From the NCBI GenBank assembly GCA_021371795.1, contig JAJFVK010000005.1, positions 1 to 64,000 of the forward strand: a stretch of DNA of 64,000 nucleotides, written 5' to 3'. Under the pieces are notes generated by a model. It worked only from the letters and a program-made list of their open reading frames with translations. It made no database searches and was not told the origin of the DNA. The DNA is from Planctomycetaceae bacterium. Lineage in GTDB: Bacteria > Planctomycetota > Phycisphaerae > Sedimentisphaerales > UBA12454. Position numbers and translations under genes: made by a program. Below are positions 43,437 through 52,213 of the stretch, in pieces (positions within the stretch are counted from its first letter, which is position 1; every line of letters begins with the position of its first letter).

Positions 43437-44912
43437 ATGTTTAACTTTGGGAAAAGATTGTATAGTTACATTACAGCTCCATCTTCTGCTGCGGTATATT
43501 CCCCGCGTTTTGGCGGCGCGTATGCGGACTATCGAATGCCTTTGTCAGTTGATTCAGGCTCGAAGTTTTGTATTCTGCTGATTGTTGCCGCGATTGTTTA
43601 CAGCGGCATACTCACTATGGAGGAATTCAAATCTTTTGTCGATGATATGCGAAACACACATTCAGGCGCGATGTATCTGAATGCGATACGAATGTTGATG
43701 TACGTCAGCGTTTCTGTTTTTATCTGGCGTTTGGTTCTTGTACTTCGTTACAGACCCGCTCCGACACTTAGCGATGCCAAGCTGCCGAAAATTACGGTAA
43801 TTGTTCCGGCGTACAATGAAGGCAAATGTGTTTTAAAAACTCTCCGCAGCGTTTTGAAAAGCGATTATCCAGCCGACAAGATGCAGATTATTGCGGTTAA
43901 CGACGGCAGCAAAGACGACACGCTCCAGTGGATGCAGATAGCTGTCGATACGTCGGACGGCAGAATTGAACTGATAAATTTCCCGCAGAACCGCGGCAAG
44001 CGCCACGCTATTTATGAAGGCGTTCGCGCAGGCAAGGGTTCGGTTATTATAACAATCGACAGCGATTCGATTATTGAGCATCAGACTCTTCGTCGTCTGG
44101 TCAGTCCGTTTGCCGACCCGCAGGTTGGCGCGGTTGCCGGCAATGTCCGCGTTTTAAACCGCAGAGACGGCATTATTCCGAAAATGCTCGAAGTTTCATT
44201 TGCGTACAGTTTTGATTTCATCCGCGCAAGCCAGAGTATGGTAAATTCTGTTTTCTGTACGCCCGGCGCTTTGAGCGCATATCGCAAGAAGGCGATTATA
44301 AAAGATTTGAACACCTGGCGTGATCAGACATTCTTAGGCAAACCAGCGACGATTGGCGAAGACCGCGCGATTACCAACTTGGTGTTGAAGAATGGTTACG
44401 ATGTAAGATACCAGTCCAATTCGATGGTTTACACGATTGCTCCGACAGATTACAAGCAGCTATGCAAAATGTTCCTTCGCTGGGCTCGCAGTAATGTTCG
44501 TGAAACTTTTGTTATGGGTGAATTTATTTTCAAAAAGTTCCGCAAAGGTTCGCGTTATGGTGCAATCATTAATTTTATAATGTCAATACTGGTTATGATA
44601 ATTCCGCAGGCGATTATCGGCGCTGTTATGTGTGCGATGTTTATGAACCCGCAGATTTACATTTCGCAGGTCGCGCTGGGCACGGTTTTAGCTTCGACGG
44701 TTCCGGTTATTTTCTATTCGATTCGCCACAGAAATTCAGATGCCCTTTGGGCGTATGCTTACGGTCTGTTTTGGCTCGTCGCGTTATGGTGGATTACGCC
44801 GTGGTCGATAATTACGATGGGCAACGGCAAATGGCTTACAAGAGAACTGCCGCAAACTCGTCAGGACATTATCACAAGAATTTCAATTTTCCTCGGCCTA
44901 AAAGCCGCTTAA
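43437..44912 (+). CDS. Processive family 2 glycosyltransferase, NodC/HasA-like
   Basis: A 491-aa membrane enzyme that polymerises a polysaccharide from UDP-sugars. A membrane helix pair lies at the N-terminus (FCILLIVAAIVYSGILTM and LMYVSVSVFIWRLVLVL). The GT2 domain has TVIVPAYNEGKCVLKTL, VNDGSKDDT, ITIDSDSIIE (DxD), CTPGALSAYRK, IGEDRAIT and FLRWARSN (the Q/RxxRW-like motif). Three or four C-terminal helices may form the channel. Hyaluronan, chitin-oligosaccharide and beta-glucan synthases look like this; the product is not predictable. No partner genes are adjacent. A terminator follows. Confidence 0.88.
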   Translation: MFNFGKRLYSYITAPSSAAVYSPRFGGAYADYRMPLSVDSGSKFCILLIVAAIVYSGILTMEEFKSFVDDMRNTHSGAMYLNAIRMLMYVSVSVFIWRLVLVLRYRPAPTLSDAKLPKITVIVPAYNEGKCVLKTLRSVLKSDYPADKMQIIAVNDGSKDDTLQWMQIAVDTSDGRIELINFPQNRGKRHAIYEGVRAGKGSVIITIDSDSIIEHQTLRRLVSPFADPQVGAVAGNVRVLNRRDGIIPKMLEVSFAYSFDFIRASQSMVNSVFCTPGALSAYRKKAIIKDLNTWRDQTFLGKPATIGEDRAITNLVLKNGYDVRYQSNSMVYTIAPTDYKQLCKMFLRWARSNVRETFVMGEFIFKKFRKGSRYGAIINFIMSILVMIIPQAIIGAVMCAMFMNPQIYISQVALGTVLASTVPVIFYSIRHRNSDALWAYAYGLFWLVALWWITPWSIITMGNGKWLTRELPQTRQDIITRISIFLGLKAA

Positions 44913-44916
44913 AAAT

Positions 44917-44943
44917 GTCATCCTCGCGAATGCGGGGATCCAA
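44917..44943. repeat. REP-like dispersed hairpin
   Basis: A small palindrome in the pattern GTCATCCTCGCGAATGCGGG, with CCTCGC/GCGGGG arms around GAAT. It is a form of the widespread GTCATTCCCGCGAA-GCGGGAATCC intergenic element known from many bacteria (from memory). Confidence 0.5.
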
Positions 44944-44953
44944 TTTGTTATTT

Positions 44954-44983
44954 AAACCCCGTCTTTAAGGCGGGGTTTTTTAT
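44954..44983. terminator. Terminator between the glycosyltransferase and the GH5 gene
   Basis: AAACCCCG (44954-44961) pairs with CGGGGTTT (44971-44978), followed by TTT. It lies between two convergent genes and ends beside the GH5 stop codon, so it may serve the glycosyltransferase transcript and, less well, the other. Confidence 0.75.
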
Positions 44984-46800
44984 TTAATATTGTCGAACGC
45001 AGCTTTTGCTAATTGTGAATTATCATGGCTCAAACAGAATATTCCCACATAAACAGTTTGCCCAAGTTGCGGCAATTCAACAGTCATAAATTTTTCCCAC
45101 GGTTCATTGCCTTTGCAGTGATAGGACTCTATGACATTTCCTTTGCGCACGAGTTTTAAGTTGATGCCCGGAAAATCATGTCCCAGATGGCCGTGTGTTT
45201 TGACATATTCGCCTTTGTTGAATCTGCTGATAAATTCCAGCTCGCCGGCAGGCCTTGCCGCGAGCAATGAGAAGACAGAATCGTCAGTTAAGTCGTCGCG
45301 AATCATAATGCCGGCCTTTGCGAACATGTGCGTGAATGTAAGTTCGTCAATAGTCGCGGAAAATTCGCAATCGCCAGTCATTTTTTTGTACACGAATCGA
45401 CATTGGTCGTTGGCCAGATAAATATCCGCTCCGCAGCCGTAGAGGTCGATTTTTTTATCTGAATAAACTTTCTGTCCGCCTGCGATTGAAGTTTTAATAT
45501 CGATTGCGTCCCAGCCGATGAGTTTATCAGCAAATGACGCCGATGTGATTGGTTTTGCAGGCGGAGGCGGGTCTGCCAAAGGCGGCAGGGGTTCTTTTTG
45601 CGTGAGATATTTTTCTAAATCCTCATAGTAGGCATAATCAGAAGAGAAAAATTCAAAATATTTTTCGATTTCGTTTATGTCTGCCGTTCTGAAGTCTATC
45701 CATGGCTGCGGTAGTTTATTTGTTACCATTTCCCAATAGCCTCTGCGTTTTTCGTCGGGAACTGTGATTATTTTATATGCCCACATCGTCGCGGCCCAGT
45801 TGTATTGTGCGTATGTGTCATAATGCCTGCGCATCATTTCCGCTCCGCCCGCTCCGGTGTAAACAACATTAAACTCGCCCATAAAAAACGGAACATTCAA
45901 ATCTTTTGCTTCATTGTTTATTTCCGCAAGAGATGATTTTAGAAATCTCGTCTGATTGTCGCGTGTCGGCGGTCCGCCGTCAAATATTCCCGGATACCGA
46001 TGCAGCGAATACGCGACATTTTCCCAGCCGTGTTCCCGCGGACTTCCGAGCTCTTTTAAGGATTCGTGTCCCTGTATGAAAATTATATGTTCGCTGTCAA
46101 TGCTTCGTATCGCTTTGTAAATCGCTTCGAACGCCTCGATTTGTTTCTGCATCGGCGCTCCCCATGGTTCGTTCAGCAAATCGTAGCCCGCAACGCAGCC
46201 GCGATTTTTATATCTTTGCGCAATCTGTTGCCAAAGCCAACAGGTTCTTTTTAAATAATTTGGGTCAGACCAGAATTTGTTATAATTATCTCTGCCGCAG
46301 TGTCCCATATTGCTTTGACATCCTGCCGCTCCGTGCAGACAGAGTATTGTATAAATTCCATGCTTTTGTGCTGAGTCGATGGCGTAATCGAGCCATTTGA
46401 ACGCGTCGGTTTTTAGCTGCATTGGATTATTATCGTCTTCCAGGAGCTGATAATAAAACGGCAGTCGAGCGCAATTCATATTGAAAGACTTGATTGTTTC
46501 GAAATCACGAGTGTTAATCCAGTTCGCTCTGAACAAATCCATCAGGCGATTTTTCTCCTGTTCGCCGAATCGCTGCTGCAAGGTCAGCTCGAACATATAC
46601 TGGTCGTGAATTTTATCGTCGTAGAGGTGCATCATCCACGTTTCCATCATCAGCCAGTTGCCAAGATTTGTGCCTTTGAGAATTACGGTGTTATTGCCGT
46701 CGGTGATTGATGTGCCCTTTGCTTTGAGAGCGGGCAGACCTGCGAATGATAACGAAGCAAAAAATAGTACGATAGTTATGTACTTGATTTTACTTTTCAT
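44980..46800 (-). CDS. Exported GH5-family glycoside hydrolase (beta-glucanase-like)
   Basis: A 606-aa secreted enzyme with a Sec signal (cleavage near FAG, residue 20). The GH5 TIM barrel has KGTNLGNWLMMETWM near residues 43-57, NCARLPFYYQL, the acid/base motif YDLLNEPWG (Glu near 212) and the nucleophile FMGEFNVVY (Glu near 310). The GTNLGNW start resembles exo-beta-1,3-glucanases. A C-terminal domain of about 190 residues follows a Pro-rich linker (PLPPLADPPPPAKP), resembling a beta-sandwich ligand-binding domain. It starts 17 bases after the GH30 gene, so the two form an operon under the operator at 48263. Confidence 0.87.
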   Translation of the reverse strand: MKSKIKYITIVLFFASLSFAGLPALKAKGTSITDGNNTVILKGTNLGNWLMMETWMMHLYDDKIHDQYMFELTLQQRFGEQEKNRLMDLFRANWINTRDFETIKSFNMNCARLPFYYQLLEDDNNPMQLKTDAFKWLDYAIDSAQKHGIYTILCLHGAAGCQSNMGHCGRDNYNKFWSDPNYLKRTCWLWQQIAQRYKNRGCVAGYDLLNEPWGAPMQKQIEAFEAIYKAIRSIDSEHIIFIQGHESLKELGSPREHGWENVAYSLHRYPGIFDGGPPTRDNQTRFLKSSLAEINNEAKDLNVPFFMGEFNVVYTGAGGAEMMRRHYDTYAQYNWAATMWAYKIITVPDEKRRGYWEMVTNKLPQPWIDFRTADINEIEKYFEFFSSDYAYYEDLEKYLTQKEPLPPLADPPPPAKPITSASFADKLIGWDAIDIKTSIAGGQKVYSDKKIDLYGCGADIYLANDQCRFVYKKMTGDCEFSATIDELTFTHMFAKAGIMIRDDLTDDSVFSLLAARPAGELEFISRFNKGEYVKTHGHLGHDFPGINLKLVRKGNVIESYHCKGNEPWEKFMTVELPQLGQTVYVGIFCLSHDNSQLAKAAFDNIK

Positions 46801-46817
46801 TGTTCCTCCTGATTTTG

Positions 46818-48209
46818 CTATTGATTAATCAAAAGCGTTTGAATTGAATGTGGCGGACTGACCAATTTTGCGGACAGATTTTTAATTTTCAGACAGAAAT
46901 CTATTTTTCCTTCCGACCTGTTCATAACTACTGCCGCGATAATTCCGTTTTGATTTTGAATGGCCGTCGCTTCGAGTTTGCCGCTCTTTGTATCGCATTG
47001 AATCCTCACAGCGCCCGGCCGAATAAATTTGCTGAAATGGCCGAGATAGTAATACGAACTGTTAAAGCGTATTTGGTTTGTGGTTTTGTCGGCGATAACA
47101 GGCGCATCGCATAAATTGTTTGCATGGTTAGGCCCACCCGTTTCGTCGAGCACCATATTCCAGTCGACCCAGCCGACAGACCAGTTATTTAAATCGCCGA
47201 TAATAGAATGGCCGTAAACTTCTCCGCTTTTCCATTCGCCGGGCTTGATGCCGCCTTCACGGCAGCCTTCGGTAGCAAGAAGATGCTTGTCCGGAAAGAA
47301 CTGATGTACTTTCGCCAGATTTTCAAAAAATGTGCCCGCGTACCAGTGAAATCCGACGCCCCAAACGAATTTAGCCGCCTGCGGGTCGGACAGAATTGTC
47401 GAAATCCTGTCAACGAGTATATCCTTATTATGATCCCAGACGATAATCTTAATATGCGGCAATCCCTGCTCTGTGAGCGCAGGCCCAAGATAAAATTTCA
47501 GAAAATCTCGTTCTTCGCTGTTGGAATACAAACACGAATCCCATCGCTGATGCGCATCCGGCTCGTTCTGTACTGTTACCGCCCAGATTGGAATTCCCGC
47601 TTCCATATATGCTTTGATATATCTCGCGAAGTACAGTGCCCATGCGTTTCTGCATTCCGGTTTGAGTTTTCCGCCGTCGTTCATTTTTCCGTTTGTCTTC
47701 ATCCACGCAGGCGGACTCCACGGCGAGGCGAATAATTTGAAACCGTTTTTGGAAACCTGCATCGCGCCTTTTATGAATGGTATCAATAGTTTTTTGTCGT
47801 GCTCGATACTGAAATTCTCAAGCTGATAATCGTCAGGCGTGTCGTCGAAAGAATAATTGCCGAGGCTGAAATCGCAGCTGTTGATATGTGTTCTGCAAAG
47901 ACTGTAACCGATTCCTTCCTTGTCGTCGAAGTAGGCTTTGATAACTTTTTCCCGCAGTTCGCAATTTATTTGCGAAAGCGCATAAGCGCCCGCTTCAGTA
48001 AATGCGCCGCCGAAACCTTCGATTAATTGAAATGTTTTTGAGGTATTAAGTTCGATGCAATCGGCAGCCGATTCGCCGATATTTTTTTCGGTTAGCTGTG
48101 CTGTGCCGTTGTCCGACAAAAGACATTCCGAGTTTTTGGCGGTAAGGATTATTTTTATGAAATTTTGCCCTATATTATTCATCCGGTTTTCTTTTTTGGT
48201 TATTATCAA
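46818..48209 (-). CDS. Cytoplasmic GH30-family glycoside hydrolase
   Basis: A 463-aa GH30 enzyme without signal peptide. Signatures: QLIEGFGGAFTEAGAYAL, FASPWSPPAWMKTNG near residue 170, the acid/base region VTVQNEPDAHQRW (Glu near 220) and the nucleophile LLATEGCREGG (Glu near 315). A beta-sandwich side domain ends the protein. GH30 covers beta-glucosylceramidase, beta-1,6-glucanase, xylanase and fucosidase activities; the sequence is closest to the glucosylceramidase/beta-1,6-glucanase type. Start: TTG at 48209 follows GAGG by about 8 bases; an ATG at 48182 has a weaker site. It has the LacI operator and a TTGACT/TATAAT promoter upstream. Confidence 0.88.
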   Translation of the reverse strand: MIITKKENRMNNIGQNFIKIILTAKNSECLLSDNGTAQLTEKNIGESAADCIELNTSKTFQLIEGFGGAFTEAGAYALSQINCELREKVIKAYFDDKEGIGYSLCRTHINSCDFSLGNYSFDDTPDDYQLENFSIEHDKKLLIPFIKGAMQVSKNGFKLFASPWSPPAWMKTNGKMNDGGKLKPECRNAWALYFARYIKAYMEAGIPIWAVTVQNEPDAHQRWDSCLYSNSEERDFLKFYLGPALTEQGLPHIKIIVWDHNKDILVDRISTILSDPQAAKFVWGVGFHWYAGTFFENLAKVHQFFPDKHLLATEGCREGGIKPGEWKSGEVYGHSIIGDLNNWSVGWVDWNMVLDETGGPNHANNLCDAPVIADKTTNQIRFNSSYYYLGHFSKFIRPGAVRIQCDTKSGKLEATAIQNQNGIIAAVVMNRSEGKIDFCLKIKNLSAKLVSPPHSIQTLLINQ

Positions 48210-48249
48210 CGCAATTACCTCAATAAACCATCATTTTATTATTTTTGTG

Positions 48250-48301
48250 TTGCTTTATTAAAAACCGGTTGCTATTATAGAATAATGCGTTTTACAGTCA
48301 A
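48250..48301. promoter_or_regulatory. Divergent promoters sharing one LacI-type operator
   Basis: Operator AACCGGTTGCT is at 48263-48273. Minus-strand promoter: TTGACT (48296-48301), 16-base spacer, TATAAT (48274-48279), so the operator covers the start site of the GH30-GH5 operon. Plus-strand promoter: TTGCTT (48250-48255), 17-base spacer, TATTAT (48273-48278), with the operator in its spacer, facing the exported GH30 gene at 48346. A single bound repressor would shut both directions. Confidence 0.7.
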
Positions 48302-48345
48302 GTAAAAATTGACTTTGCCGGCGGTTTTTTGTAAGATAAAGGTAT

Positions 48346-50469
48346 ATGAAGCGATTTACAGAAAATTGGGGGAAATTTTTGAAGCCATTCCAACCTTATA
48401 TAATGGTATCTGTCTTACTCAATTTTTATTTTATAGATGCTTCGTATGCCAATCTGTTATTGAACTCCGGTTTTGAACAGGGCACTAACAGTCCGTGGAA
48501 TGAGCAGACGCTGCCGACTTACTGGTATAAAACTACGAATGGCGGATGGTCAGCGTGGAAGAACACCGCCGCGAGTGTCGGCGCAACCGGAAACAATTTC
48601 GTCAATACCGGTGCCTGGTATTCCGGCGAATATGTTCGCTGGTACCAGAATGTCAATATAAGTACCGGCAGTTTTTACACATTGAGTGTCGATGCCAGAA
48701 CAGAAGACTGGGGCACTTCGGATTGTAAACCAAACGGTGCATTGCTTATTCAATGGAAAAATTCATCAGGTACCCAAATCGGCAGTATTCAAAGACTTGA
48801 ACTTTTCAACGGCACAATAAATACATCGTGGTCACGTTACAGTTTTACCGCTCAATCGCCCGCCGGTGCCGTTACCGCCGCGTTTATGCTCGAAGGCTCT
48901 TCGTGCGGAACGATTATGTATGACCAGGCCGCCGTTGCGCAGGATTGCGATTTCGATAATAACTGTTGGGTCAATATGTGTGATTTTAATACATTCGCGA
49001 AAAAATGGGAAACAACAGATAGTAATGTTGATTTGACCGGCGATAATTTTGTCAGCGTTGAGGATTTGAAAATATTCGCCGATGAATGGCTTAATTTTTA
49101 TGAACCTGCCGATGAGGGGCTGACGCTGACAATAACCGATTCGACAACATATCAGCAAATCGACGGTTTTGGAGCGTCGCTTACGGATTCATCTGCGTAT
49201 TTGCTTTATTATTCTCTCACAGCGCAGAAGCGTGCGGAAGTTCTGACGGATTTATTTGATTCCAATACAGGTATCGGGTTGAGTTATCTGCGTCAGCCGA
49301 TGGGAACATCTGATTTTCGCAGACGCGCGGATTATACTTATGATGAGATTCCCGCGTCAGCGTCGAGCGATTACAATCTTCAGCAGTTCTCAATCGCCGC
49401 CGACACGACTTATATAACTCCTGTTCTGCTCGAAGTGTTGGCGATAAATCCAGACATCAAGGTTATGGGCAGTCCATGGAGTCCGCCCAGATGGATGAAG
49501 ACGAGCAATTCGCTTATCGGCGGTTCGCTGACCGATAGCGACGATGTTTACAATACATACGCGAATTATTTCGTGAAATATGTCCAGGCGTACGCAAATC
49601 TCGGCATCGATATTTACGCGGTTACTCTGCAAAATGAACCGTTATATGAACCGGGCGATTATCCCGGAATGTCTATGAGTGCTGCCGAGCAGATAAGGCT
49701 TATTAAATTAGTCGGCCCGAAGTTTGCCGCCGCCGGGATAACAACGAAAATTTTCTGCTACGACCACAACTGGGACAACACCACTTATCCGCTTGCGGTA
49801 TTGGCGGATTCTACTGCAAGAAGCTATCTCGCCGGCACAGCGTTCCACGGTTACAGCGGAGATGTTACGGCGCAAAGCACAGTACATTACGTTTACACCG
49901 GCAAGGATATTTACTATACCGAATGGTCGGACGGCGAATGGAACGATAGTGGTTTTGCCGATAGTCTGATTAATAATTCCGAAACAATTGTCAATGTTCT
50001 GCGCAACTGGTCGAAAACTTTTATAAAATGGAATCTTGCGCTCGACCAGAATAACGGCCCGAAAATCTCCGGCGGCTGCGATACCTGTTACGGCGTTGTT
50101 ACTGTGAATACATCGACCGGCGAAGTTATGCCGCGTCCGCAGTATTATAGTCTCGGACAGGTAAGCAAATTTGTTCGGCCCGGCGCGTACAGAATATCTT
50201 CAACTGCTTCGGTTGGTTCAGGAATTAAAAATGTTGCGTTCACTAATCCCGATGGCACGCGAGTATGTATGGCGGTCAATACGGACACATCGGCGCACAA
50301 TTTGAAAATTGTCTGGAACGGCCAATATTTAATTTACACGCTGCCCGCCAAATCTGTTGCGACATTTATTTGGCCGAATCAGTCAAACGCATCTGTTCAG
50401 GTATGGATGACCACAGGCGACGAAACAAAACTTCTCGCAGAACAAACGCCGGTTCAATTCCACAATTAA
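48346..50469 (+). CDS. Exported GH30 hydrolase with N-terminal binding module and dockerin
   Basis: A 707-aa secreted protein. N-terminal signal about residues 1-36. Residues 37-195: Trp-rich beta-sandwich module (LLLNSGFEQG, GGWSAWKN, NTGAWYSGEYV, MYDQAAV), likely carbohydrate binding. Residues 200-255: dockerin-like EF-hand repeats (DFDNNCWVNMCDFNTFAKKW, DLTGDNFVSVEDLKIFADEWL). Residues 265-707: GH30 catalytic domain (QIDGFGASLTDSSAYLL, MGSPWSPPRWMKTSN, VTLQNEPLYEPGDYPG, IYYTEWSDGEW) with the terminal beta-sandwich. It is unusual that the dockerin sits between the binding module and the enzyme. Convergent with the permease gene, 6 bases from its stop. Confidence 0.88.
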   Translation: MKRFTENWGKFLKPFQPYIMVSVLLNFYFIDASYANLLLNSGFEQGTNSPWNEQTLPTYWYKTTNGGWSAWKNTAASVGATGNNFVNTGAWYSGEYVRWYQNVNISTGSFYTLSVDARTEDWGTSDCKPNGALLIQWKNSSGTQIGSIQRLELFNGTINTSWSRYSFTAQSPAGAVTAAFMLEGSSCGTIMYDQAAVAQDCDFDNNCWVNMCDFNTFAKKWETTDSNVDLTGDNFVSVEDLKIFADEWLNFYEPADEGLTLTITDSTTYQQIDGFGASLTDSSAYLLYYSLTAQKRAEVLTDLFDSNTGIGLSYLRQPMGTSDFRRRADYTYDEIPASASSDYNLQQFSIAADTTYITPVLLEVLAINPDIKVMGSPWSPPRWMKTSNSLIGGSLTDSDDVYNTYANYFVKYVQAYANLGIDIYAVTLQNEPLYEPGDYPGMSMSAAEQIRLIKLVGPKFAAAGITTKIFCYDHNWDNTTYPLAVLADSTARSYLAGTAFHGYSGDVTAQSTVHYVYTGKDIYYTEWSDGEWNDSGFADSLINNSETIVNVLRNWSKTFIKWNLALDQNNGPKISGGCDTCYGVVTVNTSTGEVMPRPQYYSLGQVSKFVRPGAYRISSTASVGSGIKNVAFTNPDGTRVCMAVNTDTSAHNLKIVWNGQYLIYTLPAKSVATFIWPNQSNASVQVWMTTGDETKLLAEQTPVQFHN

Positions 50470-50475
50470 CGCTGT

Positions 50476-51342
50476 TTATCCTTTTAAGCCTGTAAGTGAA
50501 ATGCCCTCGATGAACGCTTTTTGCGCGAAGAAATAAATAATGATTATCGGCAGCACAATCAGACTTGACGCCGCCATAAGATAATTCCAGTATGTCCCGC
50601 CGTGCTGACTCTGGAAAAATTGCAGCCCCAGTGCAAGTGTATATGTATCTTCACGAGTCAAATAAACCAGCGGCCCAAGAAAATCATTCCACGATGCGAT
50701 AAACTGAAACAGCGCGACTACCAGCAGGATAGGTTTTGACAAAGGCAAAATTACGCGAATTAAAATTCCAAGCTCGCTGCATCCGTCGATTTTCGCGGCC
50801 TCGGTTAATTCAGTCGGAATTGTGCGGAAAAATTGTCTCATCAGAAAGATGTTAAATGCCGCTGCGCCGAACGATGGAATCCACAATGGTTTCAAACTTC
50901 CAATCCAGCCGAGCTTGCCGAATACCACAAACAGCGGCGCCATTATAACCGGAAACGGAATCATCATTGTCGCCAGCACGCAGTAAAACAGCACATCTCT
51001 GCCTTTCCACTGAATCCTCGCGAATCCGTAAGCCACCAGCGTTGACGAAACGAGAGTGCCGATAACAGTAAGAACGCAGACAATCAGAGTGTTTTTCGCG
51101 TATTTCCAAAACGGAATCGCTGTTGTCGCCTCTTTGTAATTGCTCCACATAAATTTGGAAGGCATGATTGTCGGCGGAATTTTTGTTGTCTCCGCCAGCG
51201 GCTTGAGCGCAGTCGAAAGCATCCAGACAAGCGGGAACATAAACGCTATTGCGCCGATTATCAATATCGTATGTGTCGATATCGAAGAAACAATTTTTTG
51301 TTTCTTGTGTGATACAGGTTTTATGGAATTATTTTTCAGCAT
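50476..51342 (-). CDS. ABC sugar transporter permease, MalG type
   Basis: A 288-aa permease with six helices. The N-terminus is cytoplasmic (HKKQKIVSSISTH), TM1 IGAIAFMFPLVWMLS. The coupling EAA loop is EAAKIDGCSELGILIRVILPLSKP near residue 200, which contacts the ATPase. The C-terminus FFAQKAFIEGISLTGLKG is standard for CUT1 inner-membrane proteins. It overlaps the MalF-type gene by 14 bases. The partner ATPase is not encoded here and may be a shared MsmX/MsmK-like protein. Confidence 0.92.
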   Translation of the reverse strand: MLKNNSIKPVSHKKQKIVSSISTHTILIIGAIAFMFPLVWMLSTALKPLAETTKIPPTIMPSKFMWSNYKEATTAIPFWKYAKNTLIVCVLTVIGTLVSSTLVAYGFARIQWKGRDVLFYCVLATMMIPFPVIMAPLFVVFGKLGWIGSLKPLWIPSFGAAAFNIFLMRQFFRTIPTELTEAAKIDGCSELGILIRVILPLSKPILLVVALFQFIASWNDFLGPLVYLTREDTYTLALGLQFFQSQHGGTYWNYLMAASSLIVLPIIIIYFFAQKAFIEGISLTGLKG

Positions 51343-52207
51343 AGTAAACTTTGCTCGCCGTCATTTTGGTTACGATAAAGGTAACTGCCAGAATTATTAT
51401 AAACAGTAGAACCGCCATTGCGCCGGCGTATCCCATTTTCAAAAAACTGAACGCGTTGTCAAACAGATACATTGTGTAATAATAGGTGCTTCGTGCCGGC
51501 CCGCCCGATGTCATAATATAGGGCACAGCGAAAACCTGCAAACAGCCGATGATGCCGAGGATAAGATTGAAATAAATCACCGGCGAAATCATTGGCAGCG
51601 TTATATGTCGAACTTTTGAAAACCATCCCGCTCCGTCAATCTCCGCCGCTTCGTAAAGACTTCTCGGCACATCCTGCAGTGCAGCGAGATAAATAACGAT
51701 TGAACCGCCCACGCCCCATATTCCCGTAAGTACTATCGAAGGCGTTGCCCACATTGTCGAGCCGAGCCAGTTAGGCCCCGGAATACCGAATAGACCGAGG
51801 AAATAATTTAGAATACCGTTTTCGCCGTTGAACATCCATTTCCATAGTATCGCCAGCGCAACCATCGGTACCAGTGATGGCAGAAAATAAATTGTTCTGA
51901 AAATGCCGCGTCCCAAAATTTTCTGATTCAGAAGTATCGCGAAAAACAGCGAAACAATCATCGACAGCGGAATCGCCATAATAGTATAGAGGCCTGTGCT
52001 GACGATTGATTTTAGAAACACTTCGTCGTGGAAAAGATTGCTGTAATTTTTCAGCCCGACAAAAATCGGCGGGTTCAGCACATCATACTGACAGAAGCTG
52101 TAGTAGATGCTCTTGTATATTGGATAAATCTGGAAAACAGAAAATCCGACTATCCACGGCGAGATAAAAAGCAGTCCCTTGAGCAGGTTTTCAGTATTTT
52201 TCTTCAA
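51329..52207 (-). CDS. ABC sugar transporter permease, MalF type
   Basis: A 292-aa permease with six helices; TM1 GLLFISPWIVGFSVFQIYPI, and the EAA loop EAAEIDGAGWFSKVRHITLPMISP near residue 190. It is 6 bases downstream of the lipoprotein gene and overlaps the second permease gene by 14 bases, so all three are co-translated. No ATPase gene follows. Confidence 0.92.
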   Translation of the reverse strand: MKKNTENLLKGLLFISPWIVGFSVFQIYPIYKSIYYSFCQYDVLNPPIFVGLKNYSNLFHDEVFLKSIVSTGLYTIMAIPLSMIVSLFFAILLNQKILGRGIFRTIYFLPSLVPMVALAILWKWMFNGENGILNYFLGLFGIPGPNWLGSTMWATPSIVLTGIWGVGGSIVIYLAALQDVPRSLYEAAEIDGAGWFSKVRHITLPMISPVIYFNLILGIIGCLQVFAVPYIMTSGGPARSTYYYTMYLFDNAFSFLKMGYAGAMAVLLFIIILAVTFIVTKMTASKVYYAEK

Positions 52208-52213
52208 AGTTAA

